Origin: Chalara sp. BL73
Taxonomy: Eukaryota > Ascomycota > Leotiomycetes > Helotiales
Direction of reading: 5' to 3'
Assembly (NCBI GenBank): GCA_918026815.1
Contig: CAKJVC010000150.1
Span: 806,001-870,000, forward strand
Length of the DNA: 64,000 bases
Of this stretch, positions 44,820-55,950 are shown in pieces; position 1 is the stretch's first letter; each line of letters opens with the position of its first letter. The translations under genes were made by a program, and so were the position numbers. The notes beneath the pieces are model-generated. The model had not been told where the DNA came from, searched no databases, and saw only the letters and a list, made by a program, of their open reading frames with translations.

Positions 44820-46594
44820 AGGCAGAAGTACCGATACTTGATCTTTTGTTTGGGAAACTTGTTTTGAAAACAAACGGACTGAGAAAAAACTATTCGAAAC
44901 ACATCTATACTAGCATTCTGTTGATGTTTGCTATACTACTGTATTTACTTGGCAGTGTAATAGTACTTTTGCAGCAGGTACTACTTGGGGCCAGCACATT
45001 ACACGTCTCGGCAGGCCCCCAGAAGGTAATAAAGCTCACGGATTTGCCCAATTAGTCCTACTTTCTATTTAATGGTGGTATTGAGATGGTTTTTCCAGAT
45101 TCCAATAACGTTGCGCTATGGACACAAGCAGCCATAAAAATGGCTATAAACACTCAAATACAAGCAAAATTGTGGATTTAGATATACTATACTTTTGCGG
45201 GAAAGGCGTAATACTTAGGAAGATGTCCAACTGCAGGACTTATTTCTGGCTAAGTTGCCTGGTAATTTCTACACTGGTCTTATTCGGCAGTTTATTCCGC
45301 GTATCAACTCGGCGGCCACATAGAAGCAGATACCGGAGGCCGAGTTTCCGCGAGGCTGCGAGAAAGCTGCTGGAGCCTTTTATGTCGACTACTATAATAC
45401 AACATTTTCAGCTGGGCAGAATACAACGTAAAAGTTTCAAGCCTGTATGCCTAATAACAATACAAACCAACTATGGAAGTCCAACCGGGACTGACAGCAC
45501 TTTACGGAGCAGCCGTATTTCAATATCACTTTCGCTAGATTCAAATATAGCACAGTCATTTACAAGATACCTACAGTTTCATATGCTAAAATAACGCTAC
45601 ATATCACGGCTGGATATTTCGAACTGCCCAACTACATGAACCAGGAGGCCGTGGGGCCGCTTCTGGATAAAGACCCATTTATAGGTGGAGCCTGTAACCA
45701 TAACTGCGTTAACGGAACAAGCCAAGTCTCGAGCCACTTCTATCCAAATGGCCATAACTCCTCAAAACGCAGGGAGAAAAATAACTCGTACGACCCAACA
45801 GGACTAGAGCGCGTCCAGAATAAAGTCCGCTTCTCACAACGGCAATGGCTCTGTTCGGGCGTGGCTCCTTCCCACAAACTCGGTTGGCCAACTAAGGGCT
45901 TAGGTCGTAACACCCGATCCCTATTCTGCAGGTACGCTACAGATAGTTTACGACACGCATAAAGTATGCGGTTATTTTCTGCCCCTGGCTGCTCTGCTTC
46001 TTGAAACTGGCTTCAACGGTTATCCAGACCCGAAAAATGAATCAAAAAGATCCCGTGTCTTCAACTCTGAAGGTGGCGGTAGCGGTGCGCTACGAAGTCG
46101 GTCGTTGGCAGGTATTGTTTACAAACTATACCGCGCCGGAGCGCCTGTCTAACGCTTTCACTACAGCTGCCTTTTTCGCGAATCAGAATTAGTTGATGAA
46201 CCAGGCAACAACATTCGGCAGTAAGCATATGTCCCTTTTTTACGACATAAGCATAGAAATACAGGCTCCGGTAATTTCTACGGCTGGCATCATTATCGTG
46301 TCAATGTTGTTGGGCTTGTATCTAACAGCGTTGTTAGCTTTGGCTATGTACGCCGCCTGGACGCGGCGTTGGACTATGGCACTTGACTCATTTGCTATGA
46401 TGCACGTCGGTGCTGCATATAAATGGCATTTTCCACTAGATGTAGGGTCTAGGATACATGACGTAAAGGAAGTGCACCGACTTTCTGGTACAGTGGGTGC
46501 AGTTAGTGGCGATGGGGGAAGTGTGCGGCGGCTTGAAATAGGTGCTAAAGGGATGATAGGACCGGGGTTATATTTGAGATCAAGGAGAGGCTAG
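44820..46594 (+). pseudogene. Large fungal membrane protein, decayed
   Basis: Pieces in three frames run in order: a hydrophobic span at about 44910-44980 (SILLMFAILLYLLGSVIVLL), a polar ectodomain-like part (45350-45960, with GPLLDKDPFIGG), and a C-terminal part at 46193-46594 with the span APVISTAGIIIVSMLLGLYL, then ALAMYAAWTRRWTMALDSFAMM and a Gly-rich tail. This is the layout of ascomycete plasma-membrane proteins with a large extracellular domain and unknown function. Stops and shifts exclude a working gene. Confidence 0.5.
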
Positions 46595-48480
46595 CGTATT
46601 ATTAGGAGGACATAGTTTGCCAATCATTTGGATGTCGAAACAATAGTTACATAGAGTTGAAAGCAGCTGTCCCATGCAGAGGTGTTGTAAATATAATAAA
46701 AAGAATATTTGCTGTTGTGTGTTTATTAATGCAGGTATAACAGCATTGTTATTTCGTCCCCTCGTTCCAGAAATCATCAGAATATCATAGGAGTTGGATT
46801 AAACATTGCTATCAGAGAGGTTCCAAGCTTATGGTATGAGAGAGTGTGATAGAAATGGAAGCAGCCTCAACGTTGCCTCGGATGGAGGTGACGTGTACCC
46901 AAAGCTAGTCAAGATAGAAGCATGTACTGCAAGACTAAGGGCGTATAGTACTATCAACGAGATATACTTTCCAGTCCAGAGGAAATATGTCATATTGCTT
47001 ACCCCAGCTACGCCACACGGAAAGTATGAAATTAAAAAGCACCAATTCAAATTCTTCTTCTTGCTTCAGGTGGACCTAATGTTGAATTTTTTTTGTTTGG
47101 CGCAAGGTACGTCTCTGTTAGCTGGTAACCCCATCCCACCGGCTAAATACCTTTCTAGCGCGGTAAGTATTTTATCCGGCCCAGAGCTGTGGAGCCTATT
47201 TAGCCTAAATAACTCTATTCTGTTTGGGATGGCTGCCGCCTCCCCTTGTTATCCTATACCAAAAAAGGTAAAGCTTCACTGAGGACGTGTGTGCCTCACC
47301 AAAATTTCCAACTGCAAAGAGGCTCCTGGTTTTGTGTGGGGAGGAGAGAAGGCGGAGGCGTGCGCATATTGTTCAAATAGAGGGAAGTAGTCACGGAGCC
47401 TTCAGAGAGTATAGGGCAATCAGTGTCAATTACTGAAGGTTGTAGAACCTAAACTATAGGAGAGAATCCCTCTACTTATAGAGGTGTGATACTCACATGT
47501 CAACACACTGATGCCTACAGGTGCCTACTGGTGCCTACAGGTGCCTACAATAGACTTTAGGTATGGTCCTTAGACCTAACCTGCTCAACACATATATCCA
47601 AGAGTGGGGAGGCGCAAATCGGTGCTCCTCCCTGAGAACTTTAAGAGGAATTGGTATTCGACTACACTTAATACTTGGTAATAACACTTTTAAGTAATTT
47701 CTTGGTAAATTGAATGCCTCCTTTTTGTTGAAAAAGGCTGTAATACATTTATTATTTATTATTTTAAGAAATAAAATTCCATGTTATTTGTAACGTTATA
47801 TACCTCTTAATCGGACTGCAACAAAGGTTTCTTGAGAACCCACAGATGTGCAATGGTGGCTTGTATTTACTTGGACATGTACAAAGTAGAACACTTTTAT
47901 TCCAATTAATGCCGAAAGCAATACGATTTGGGTTACTTACTTAATTTCAGGGTCTGGTACAACCAGGAACTAACAAGCAAACAAAGATCCAGGTTGCTGG
48001 AATTCCTGCGCTTTTATACTTTTTTCGACGTTTGAATTCCACGAGGCATCACAATGTCAACCATCAATATTTAAGCAAGAAAACTGCTGCATCTCAAAGG
48101 CATGCCAAAAGTAAAGGAATAGAAAATTGATCATATTTCCCCTTCCTTAAAGCAGGATAGATTGGCTCATCAGGAGATGGCCAACAGAATCTGGGGGAAA
48201 TCACATATTGTGTGTCTTTGGAAAGGAGGCCTGACTTTAACGTAAATGGCGTTTAATGTTGACGCTGTTTATGTTGACGGCGGAAATGTGTGAGTTCTGA
48301 GAGCCGTAATTTGGAAACACAGCATCACCATTATATTAGTTTGAGTTTTGAACGCAGATGTCTTGTAATAACTGGTTGCAGTAAATTAACATTTCTATAG
48401 CTTAGCTGCTTCTTGGCCTTCCAAGTTTCAGCTGAAGTATTAGCACAGCGTCCCTCCCCAGCGCAGTCATTTTAAACTGG
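46595..48480. other. AT-rich intergenic region with a small tandem repeat
   Basis: The + strand opening 46806-47282 (158 aa) matches nothing known and lies in AT-rich DNA, so I do not call it a gene. From 47640 the sequence is strongly AT-rich up to the pectin methylesterase 3' end. Confidence 0.4.
47512..47551. repeat. Four tandem copies of a 10-bp unit (TGCCTACAGG-like)
   Basis: The units read TGCCTACAGG, TGCCTACTGG, TGCCTACAGG and TGCCTACAAT without spacers. This is a short minisatellite, not a CRISPR array. Confidence 0.8.
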
Positions 48481-49650
48481 TTAAAAGGAGGTGTCAATCC
48501 AGCTCTTCCAGCTATCACCAAAAAGAGTGTTCTTGCTGACTGAGCCAGTCGCGGCTGTCTCATACAACCTTGCAGATGTATTACTGCCCGCTCCGCTGTT
48601 GTTCCACTCCTCGAAAATCCTGCTTCAGTATTAGCGCTGCGTCAGATGTAATATTATCGTATCTTACGGAGTGGCACCGCTCCAGAGAGTTGTCCATCCT
48701 TGAGCATTGACAACATCTGTAAGCACAGAGTTCTGGAAAATAACGCGGGAATACTGTCGCCAAGGCCGACCAAGATAAACCTTGCCAGCTAGGCTGTACC
48801 CGGTGGCAGCTGTGACCTATATTTCGTCAATACTCAAGAGGAGATAGCAGACATCACTCAAGGGGCATACCGTGCTGCTGTCAATGACATACCACGTCGC
48901 ATCCTCAGTACTTCTAGAAGTAGCTGTAATTGCGCCACCACCGATGCTTGCGATGGTGCATTCGCCAAACCAGGCGGCTGCATTCCCAAAGATGTAATCC
49001 ACCGCACCTTCAATATAGCAATTTGAATAATATTGTTTGCCAGCTTTCGCGTATAGGGTATCCTGATAACTGTAAAAGCCACACGCATAGAATCCTTGCT
49101 GGTCACCATTTGCTGTAACAGCAACAGCTTGAGCACCCACGCCATAGTAATTCTTAAAGTTGATATTGTATGCCTTGAAGTTTGCGCTCACAATGTTAGC
49201 TACTGATGATGCATCGAGACTTCCCGCCGCCGCCGAACTAATGTTTCGCTGGAAGGTAACTGTATTGAACTTTTGGTATGCCGTGCTATTATACGGAACA
49301 TGAGTCAGGAAGTGTAGACATCACAAACCGAATAAAAATACTAACTTGCTGGTATAACCATAGAGAGTTAAATTTCCTTGATAATTAATACGGACTGATT
49401 CATTGTAAGTGCCACTATACACAAAAATGCATGCTGTTGTGGTAGACGAGCCGGTTCCTATTGCAGCAAGGGCGGCCGTAAGAGTTGAATATTCCCCAGA
49501 ATTTGTTTCTGACCCACGAACAGTCAGGCAGCCGCTTGGGGTGCTCGTACGCGCTGTTCTCTTCTGAAGTAGATTGCTAGGTAGTGCCGTAGCCTCGCCT
49601 ATAGAAGCCAGAAGGCCAAATGCTAACGAAGTAATAGTTGAAATAATCAT
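48481..49650 (-). CDS. Secreted pectin methylesterase (CE8)
   Basis: Four exons, 49650-49346, 49285-48871, 48816-48668 and 48619-48481, join in frame to 335 aa; introns are 60, 54 and 48 bp. A signal peptide (MIISTITSLAFGLLASIGEATA) precedes the right-handed beta-helix. Catalytic residues are Asp177 in SYQDTLYA, Asp198 in GAVDYIFGNAA and Arg257 in YLGRPWRQYS; the 21-residue spacing of the two Asp is that of known pectin methylesterases. It removes methyl groups from homogalacturonan in plant cell walls, preparing it for the GH28 enzyme encoded next door on the opposite strand. The ATG at 49650 is chosen because it starts the signal peptide. Confidence 0.93.
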
Positions 49651-50581
49651 GGTTGGTAGTAACAGAACCCTCAAGTTGACAAAAGCCTCCTGATTGCAAA
49701 TGCTTGATATGTTATAAAGATATCTTAATGATATATAATTATGGCTAAAACAGCTTCTCGAGTCAGCAAAGAAAAGCCGCATTCTCCCCCCACATCAATC
49801 CCCTCCTCTTAGGCAGTGGGGAGATTGTGAAAACCTAATATTATATTTTGGTTTCTCCTCCAATAGGCCTTGGCGCTTTGTCAATTTGTATTTCAATGCC
49901 TCAGGCTAGCTGATGTTAAGCCTGTATTCGGCAATGAGGGTGGGGTTGGAAGACCCCGCTGGGGTCGAGCGTTGGCTGGAGATTAGGCACTACAGTAAGG
50001 GAGAAAGGTGGGGAATGTGGCGCCCTGGTTCATGGAAACTTGTGGGGATCGCACTTGGTCGGGAGGTGTAAGAAATGAAGAAAAGTCAAAATTTCAGCTG
50101 TCACACGGAGTGGAGCTCGTGACTTAATTGAGACGAGCTAGCTTAAGCAAGGCTTTGTAAATAATAATTACGTGTCGCATGCTTTTTAAGTACAGCATGT
50201 ATTATTAAATTCAATTCACTTTACTTGTATTGCCACAACGCTATACAAGTGATAATCCGCTTTGCTATACCCTTTATAGAATTCACGAATATAGTTAAAT
50301 ATCAACTATATAGATCTCAACATATTAATATTCCACTGGAGAATAATTCCTGTTAAGGCTAGATGTTTGAAATATTTTCCGCATGTTTCACTAGCTTCGC
50401 ATCCCACCCTGTTATTCGTGGATAATCTGCACGCAAAGTCCACAGTATAAACATGATTTCAAGACCGTGATCTCACAAGGCATATCCAGTGTATATACAG
50501 TTCATATACGGTAGAAGACATAAGCTTCTTAGTTCTTCTCACAGCTGCTATCATTTCCTTTCGCTCACCATCGTCTCCATC
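49651..50581. promoter_or_regulatory. Shared divergent region of the pectinase pair
   Basis: The two pectinase genes start back to back across about 930 bp. The middle (50130-50350) is AT-rich. No defined binding site was recognised, but the arrangement allows joint control. Confidence 0.4.
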
Positions 50582-51805
50582 ATGGTTTCCCTCAATATTC
50601 ACTTTGGTTTTGCCCTCGCCTTGTCAAACATAGTCCTTGCGGCTCCTTCTGATCTCACTATACCAAATAGAGTAGCTGCTCGTGCAGTTTGTACTCCTGC
50701 AAGTCTCGGCAGCACGCAATCAGATGATACACCGGCGATCAAGGCTGCGATAACCTCTTGTGGCAATGGAGGTACAATCGTTATCCCAGCAGGCACAACT
50801 TACAGCCTCCGGACCATGCTTGATTTTACTGGATGCACCAACTGCGATTTCCAGATAGAAGGCACTCTCAAATCCTCCACCGACACCGCTTATTGGGCTA
50901 CTCAATCTGGGATCATCTACATAAAAAATATTGCTGGAGCTAAAATTCGATCGTTGACCGGTACTGGCCTTATTGATGGGAATGGTCAGACTGCGTATGA
51001 CCAATTTGCAGCCAACAGCTCCCTTGCCCGCCCCACTTTATTGTATATTATTGGCGGCTCCGGTATCACCGTTACTGGCTTCACGATGAAGAATGCTCCA
51101 GGTGTCTTCATTGCCCAGAAAGGTGCTGCAACAAACATTAACTATGCAAGTGTCACGATGTCTGCCAGTTCCAAATCCACCAATGCGCCCAAAAATACCG
51201 ACGGGTTCGACATTGGCGAGAGTACCTACACCACTATCAAAAATGTCTACATCAGTAATCAGGACGATTGTGTGGCTTTCAAGCCCGGCTGTAACTATGT
51301 AACGGTTGACACAATTACATGCGCCGGCACGAGTCACGGCTTGAGTGTTGGTTCCTTGGGCAAAACAAACGCAGACACAGTCAAGAATGTTTATGTTACC
51401 AACGCTAAGATGATTAATTGTACCAAGGCTGTGGGAATTAAGGTGTATGACGGCGCATCAAACCACGGCACTTCTACAGTCTCAAATGTTACGTGGGATG
51501 GCGTCACAGTTGACGGATGTGATTATGGGGCTCAGGTCCAAAGCTGCTATGGGGCCACGGCGGCAGACTGTGCTGCGAATCCCAGCGCTGCAAGCCTGAC
51601 TGGCATTTACTTCAAAAACTTCCAAGGCACGACTAATTCCAAAGAGGCACCAGTGATTTCAAACCTCAACTGCCCAGCATCTGGGACATGCGATCTTTAC
51701 TTTACCAATTGGAATGTGGTACCACCAACTGGAACAGCAACAAACCTCTGTGCTAACATTGACAATACCCCAGGCATTACGTGCACCTCAGGCGCTTCTG
51801 GCTAA
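50582..51805 (+). CDS. Secreted GH28 polygalacturonase-type enzyme
   Basis: A single exon encodes 407 aa with a signal peptide (MVSLNIHFGFALALSNIVLAA). GH28 landmarks are KNTDGFDIGES (Asp207), NQDDCVAFKPG (Asp228, Asp229) and GTSHGLSVGSLG (His252). The fourth motif, normally RIK, reads GIK (285-287), so the substrate-binding Arg is missing, which points to an exo-acting enzyme or an enzyme for a substituted substrate such as xylogalacturonan rather than a plain endopolygalacturonase. Eight or more Cys suggest a disulfide-rich secreted protein. The frame runs further upstream to 50489, but the signal peptide and CATC-ATG context favour 50582. It works with the adjacent pectin methylesterase. 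Confidence 0.92.
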   Translation: MVSLNIHFGFALALSNIVLAAPSDLTIPNRVAARAVCTPASLGSTQSDDTPAIKAAITSCGNGGTIVIPAGTTYSLRTMLDFTGCTNCDFQIEGTLKSSTDTAYWATQSGIIYIKNIAGAKIRSLTGTGLIDGNGQTAYDQFAANSSLARPTLLYIIGGSGITVTGFTMKNAPGVFIAQKGAATNINYASVTMSASSKSTNAPKNTDGFDIGESTYTTIKNVYISNQDDCVAFKPGCNYVTVDTITCAGTSHGLSVGSLGKTNADTVKNVYVTNAKMINCTKAVGIKVYDGASNHGTSTVSNVTWDGVTVDGCDYGAQVQSCYGATAADCAANPSAASLTGIYFKNFQGTTNSKEAPVISNLNCPASGTCDLYFTNWNVVPPTGTATNLCANIDNTPGITCTSGASG

Positions 51806-52663
51806 GGGGGCAAAGGATAGTAGATTTCGTTAGGCCAATCATAATTATAAGCCATAAATGCTCCTTAGCAGTCATTGCCTATTTACGAATAGTATTAGCG
51901 ACTGTGATGTTTGTTGGGTCAAACTTCCTTTTTGGAAGTAGCTAGAGCAGCTCATTCGGTCCACAGTGATTTTACAAACCGGGTCACTCCGTGGCTAGTT
52001 TGCCGCGCGGTTAAAAGCGAAGTTAGTGTTAAAAGCCTTCAGTAAAGTCCGATTATCACAAGTTTCTCGTATAAAAAATCGTGAAATACGATAAAAAACT
52101 ATTTTCCTTAAAAGCAATTTGTAAAAAATGGTCTCACAACCTCCATTTAGTATCCAAGTTCAAAATGTGCACGTTTTAGTTGACATTTATTTTCAGCCGA
52201 CGTCAAGCACTATCAGCAGAAATTCCCTTTGCACTATATATTTTCTATACCGTAGTAGGGCTGCGTTTCTCGCGCTCGGAGTAGAAGCGACACGGCCACA
52301 GGAGAAATTAGGAGCATTGCAAATCTAGTAGGGTTAGGAATTAAATAGAGGAAGTTCTCCAATGGTACGAGTCTCTGCGCAGCTACTGTTTATATTGTCC
52401 CCTCTCTCAACAAGTCAAACTCACTATTTCTCTCCGTTATAAAATATTTATTAAAACAATGTATTAAAAAGTCCTGATTATCGCAATATATTGCAATAAT
52501 GCAAGTATACCTAGGAGTAAAGTAATTAACGTAGAAAAATAAAAGGACAAGGCGTTGAGGAGAGGTTGTTGTCCCACGATTGATCTAATTCAATGGATGG
52601 GTCCCTAATGTCTTTAAAGACCACCACTTCACCCCCTCCCAAAAGCCTACCAAACTCACAAAC
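51806..52663. other. AT-rich intergenic region
   Basis: Nothing recognised. Sequence from 52030 is AT-biased and may contain decayed repeats. Confidence 0.4.
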
Positions 52664-53460
52664 TCATATAGCAAGAGCAGCAGCACCTCCTAAAGCTGCT
52701 ACCAACCATTTTGCTGTTGCCTTGGCGGCTACTCCAGTGCTACTTAAAGTGCTTGACGATAGACTTGTAGTTGTTGTAGTTGTTGGAATATTAGTTACCA
52801 AAGAGGGTGCCAGTTTCTCTGCGCCAGCGGTGATGGTGATGGGATACCAAGTTGCATCAGAAAGGGTCGTCGTATAGGAGGATCCGACCACATTGCTTGG
52901 CCTTACGAAGGAGGCTGGAGTTCGGACCCAGCTCTCAGTCGCAGTCACTGTTACATCCAGCGTCCTAGAAAACGTATAGCTTGCGGTGAAGGTGCTACCT
53001 CGCATGTGATTAGTCTCGAATTTGGGACGAGGATGCACCTCGATTCTGAGAGGAAATGAGATGTCCCTCACAAGCTACCAATTTCATCAACATCGCTCAT
53101 AGCCCAGTGCATAGACGTGGAGCCTTGGGTGAAAGTTTGAGCGATCTCAGAGGTTGAGCACTGGAAGCTTCCCGTACGAGTGGCTGAAGAGAAGTTCAAA
53201 GTCCGGTAGAATGTTACATTGGGTCTACAGCCAATAACATAGGTAGTAGCTGTCGCATCCTGGATACAAGATTAGGTCAACCTTAGAGACCGAGTTCATA
53301 GACGTACAACCCCAACGATGGATGCTGCCATTTCGCTTGCTATGTTGGCGCCGTCATTAACCCCCGGGGGTAATTTCCACATAGGATTGATAAGATTGAC
53401 AATGTCTTCAGCATATACAACCGAGAAAAAAACCTTTGTGAGGAGCAGTCTGACGAGCAT
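52664..53460 (-). CDS. Small secreted, probably GPI-anchored, Ser/Thr-rich protein
   Basis: Exons 53460-53311, 53259-53079 and 52998-52664 join in frame to 221 aa; introns are 51 and 80 bp with gacctaatc and gagactaatc branch points. The N-terminus is a signal peptide (MLVRLLLTKVFFSVVYAED). The ectodomain contains Cys residues and Asn-X-Ser/Thr sites; a Ser/Thr-rich stretch (TTTTTTSLSSSTLSS) precedes a hydrophobic C-terminus (KWLVAALGGAAALAI) as in GPI-anchored proteins. I do not know the family's function; similar proteins occur widely in ascomycetes. It could be a cell-wall or surface protein, and an effector role is only conceivable. Confidence 0.75.
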
Positions 53461-55950
53461 ATTGAAAGCGCTATGTTGGCTTTCAGGACAAATGGCTGTT
53501 TGGGCGGGCTCGTAGCTGAAGATGCGTTCATTTTTGTACCGAATATAGAGATACTTATACAGGGACTCTCCTCGACAGATTGGAATGATTGGTTCCTTTA
53601 CTGCATTCGAGAGCTTTTGCTGTTATTGGATATATCGTAAGATAGATTGAGGCGAAGCATGTCGATTACAGAGAAACATGGCTCCAATAACGCTCCAAGA
53701 TCCCAAAAGGACTGAGAATGTGTATGAGAGGTTGCATGTTATGAAAAGAATCGCGGTTAGTAAGCATAGGTGGCGCATTTCATAGATACTTTGCATAAAG
53801 TCCTCGAAGAATCTTGGGAAAACGAAACGTTCTTTTGTTCTTCCATTTAGCCATTAAATGCAAATGGTTGGCGTATCAGCAAGGCAGACTTTTCCGAAAG
53901 GCTCGGCGCCAAGCTATCCATGATGGGTCCCAACCATTTTCTGGTGTTACAGAAAGCACTTATACGCTTGTCTTTTAACCTCAACATTAATTACTTTAAA
54001 AGCCAAATTAGGTTCCTCTTTATGAGTCCTGGAGCAGACTGATGGGTGTAGCTGCTGGGGATTGTACCCTTCAAAGAAGCCAACGTATTCCCAACGTCTA
54101 ACATCATAGAGCTAGCATTTTATGCGTTCACGCATCTAGCGTAGTCGAATTATAATTGCGTACAATGGGCCAAGACCGGTCTTCAACCTACATACACATT
54201 GAACTATCACATTTGTTCCACTTATCTGGCGCCTCGTCTACCAAGTTTATCACCCAGTCATCCGTCGTCAGGCATCTTGGCGGGGCTGAAAATGGAGAGT
54301 GTGGCGGAGCCTTGTAAACCGCCACAACGAGCATGTGCCCCCGCTCATAAGATAAGGCTCGCGCAATACCGTTTAGATGGTAAGGCGCACAAGCTTTTTG
54401 TGCTATGCAAAATCTGAGAAGCTGCTCGGCGCACCCTACATGATCGGAACTTCGAAAAGGAAGAAGGTGGGGATGGAACTCTCACAATCTCGCAAAAATC
54501 TCTACAAGTAGCATGGCCATATAACAGACGTTTGCTGGATTAATAGCCTGGCGGAAGCGCCGTGTCTCAACGCCACCTTCTGCATAGGTTGATTCTAGAC
54601 CGCACACAACACATTTACAGGTGTCTCGTCTTAGAGTACGTCCTGTTAGAAGTCGAGAGATGATTGAATTTATTTCGATATTCGCTGGGTAATTGGACTG
54701 TAATGACAGGCCTTTTCAAATATTATGGGCCTATCAATACCTGTATAAGCACAAATAAAGACAGCCGGTTCTTACACACAGAAATTTAAGCGGTGTAAAC
54801 ATTTTAGTTCGTAAAAGTAACATTGTTAGTGCCACGAATCTAAATCCTAGGCCTGGTAAGGCGACCAATAGGGAGGTTCTATTACAAGAATACTAAAGTC
54901 AGGAGGAAAGGTTAAGGATCGAGAATCATCGTGTTGATACCTAGTGAATGCACGACACGTGACAACTAGGCTAGAATAATTTGAACGCACGGATTAGCGA
55001 ATCCCGGTGCGGATTAAGTTTTATCCGCACCTGTACTGTAATGGGACCCACGGAAAATGCGCCACCCGCCGAATTAGGCAGTAAGGCAGAAATGGAAGGC
55101 TCTTATGCTTACCGCCATCAACGGCCTGACCACATTGACGCCGAATCTCGGGCTCTCCAAGCATGTTCTAATTCAAGGCATGATCACACGTCACTAGGGT
55201 AAGTTATAAAGATGGGCGTAGAGGACACCGTGTCTTTGTCCTCTACCAACTAAATGTTCTTTCCTGTCAGAAATCTGATATTGAGAAAGGTATCACGTCC
55301 ATAGAATACGGGTGGTTGGTTGGTTGTATTGTATGATGTGTAACGCTGTAGACTTGTAAGAGAATTTTCCAGTTCCTCGGCCTATTACGTAAGCCAATTC
55401 CTGACATTTCCAGGTGCGTTTGTGCGCCGTGCTCATCGCCTCAACCGGCGTAAGCATGTCAGGCTTTCCATTAGGTTGAAATTCAAGTTTTGGCTAGGAC
55501 GTGAAGAAGGATATCTTCCTGGTGGGGTTGTTAGTTTCAGCGTTTAGTGGTGCCAGCCCGAAAGGTGCGCTATATTCTAGCGATTGGGTCACGAAAACGG
55601 CTTCCTTTGCAAGGCTTACGAGGGGAAGATACAGTACACAGCGTGGGGTAGGGAGAGGTATGCGAGGTAATTGCAGCGTTGGTGCTTTGGCTCAGCGAAG
55701 AAATACTGAGATAACTCCAAGATAAAAACCTTATAACCTCACTATCTTTGTATACCAGAAGATTCTCTAAGATGTCATTCACAACCCCGTATCTATATCA
55801 TTGTCCACTTTCCACCAACAAACGCCGGTAGTGGTCGCTAATTTCATCGTCATCAAGCCGCATGCTGCATCTCTGGCATCGCTCTGCGGGTCTAATAGAA
55901 TCTGCATTAGCTTCTTTGTGTTATTTGCCGTCTGAAAGCAAGTGATTTTC
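53461..55950. other. Intergenic region, no gene recognised
   Basis: Only short openings are present. A hairpin with 9-bp arms (GGTGCGGAT / ATCCGCACC) lies at 55006-55031 and resembles ends of DNA transposons, but no partner end or target duplication could be fixed; a related word ATCCGCACC occurs near 59546. Confidence 0.4.

Noticed and set aside
46806..47282. 158-aa plus-strand open frame
   Set aside because: It lies in AT-rich DNA next to a pseudogene and shows no family features.
47512..47551. CRISPR-like short repeats
   Set aside because: The units are directly adjacent, only 10 bp long, and the genome is fungal.
55006..55031. Hairpin as end of an hAT-like transposon
   Set aside because: No matching second end with an 8-bp target duplication could be fixed; the ATCCGCACC near 59546 alone is too little.
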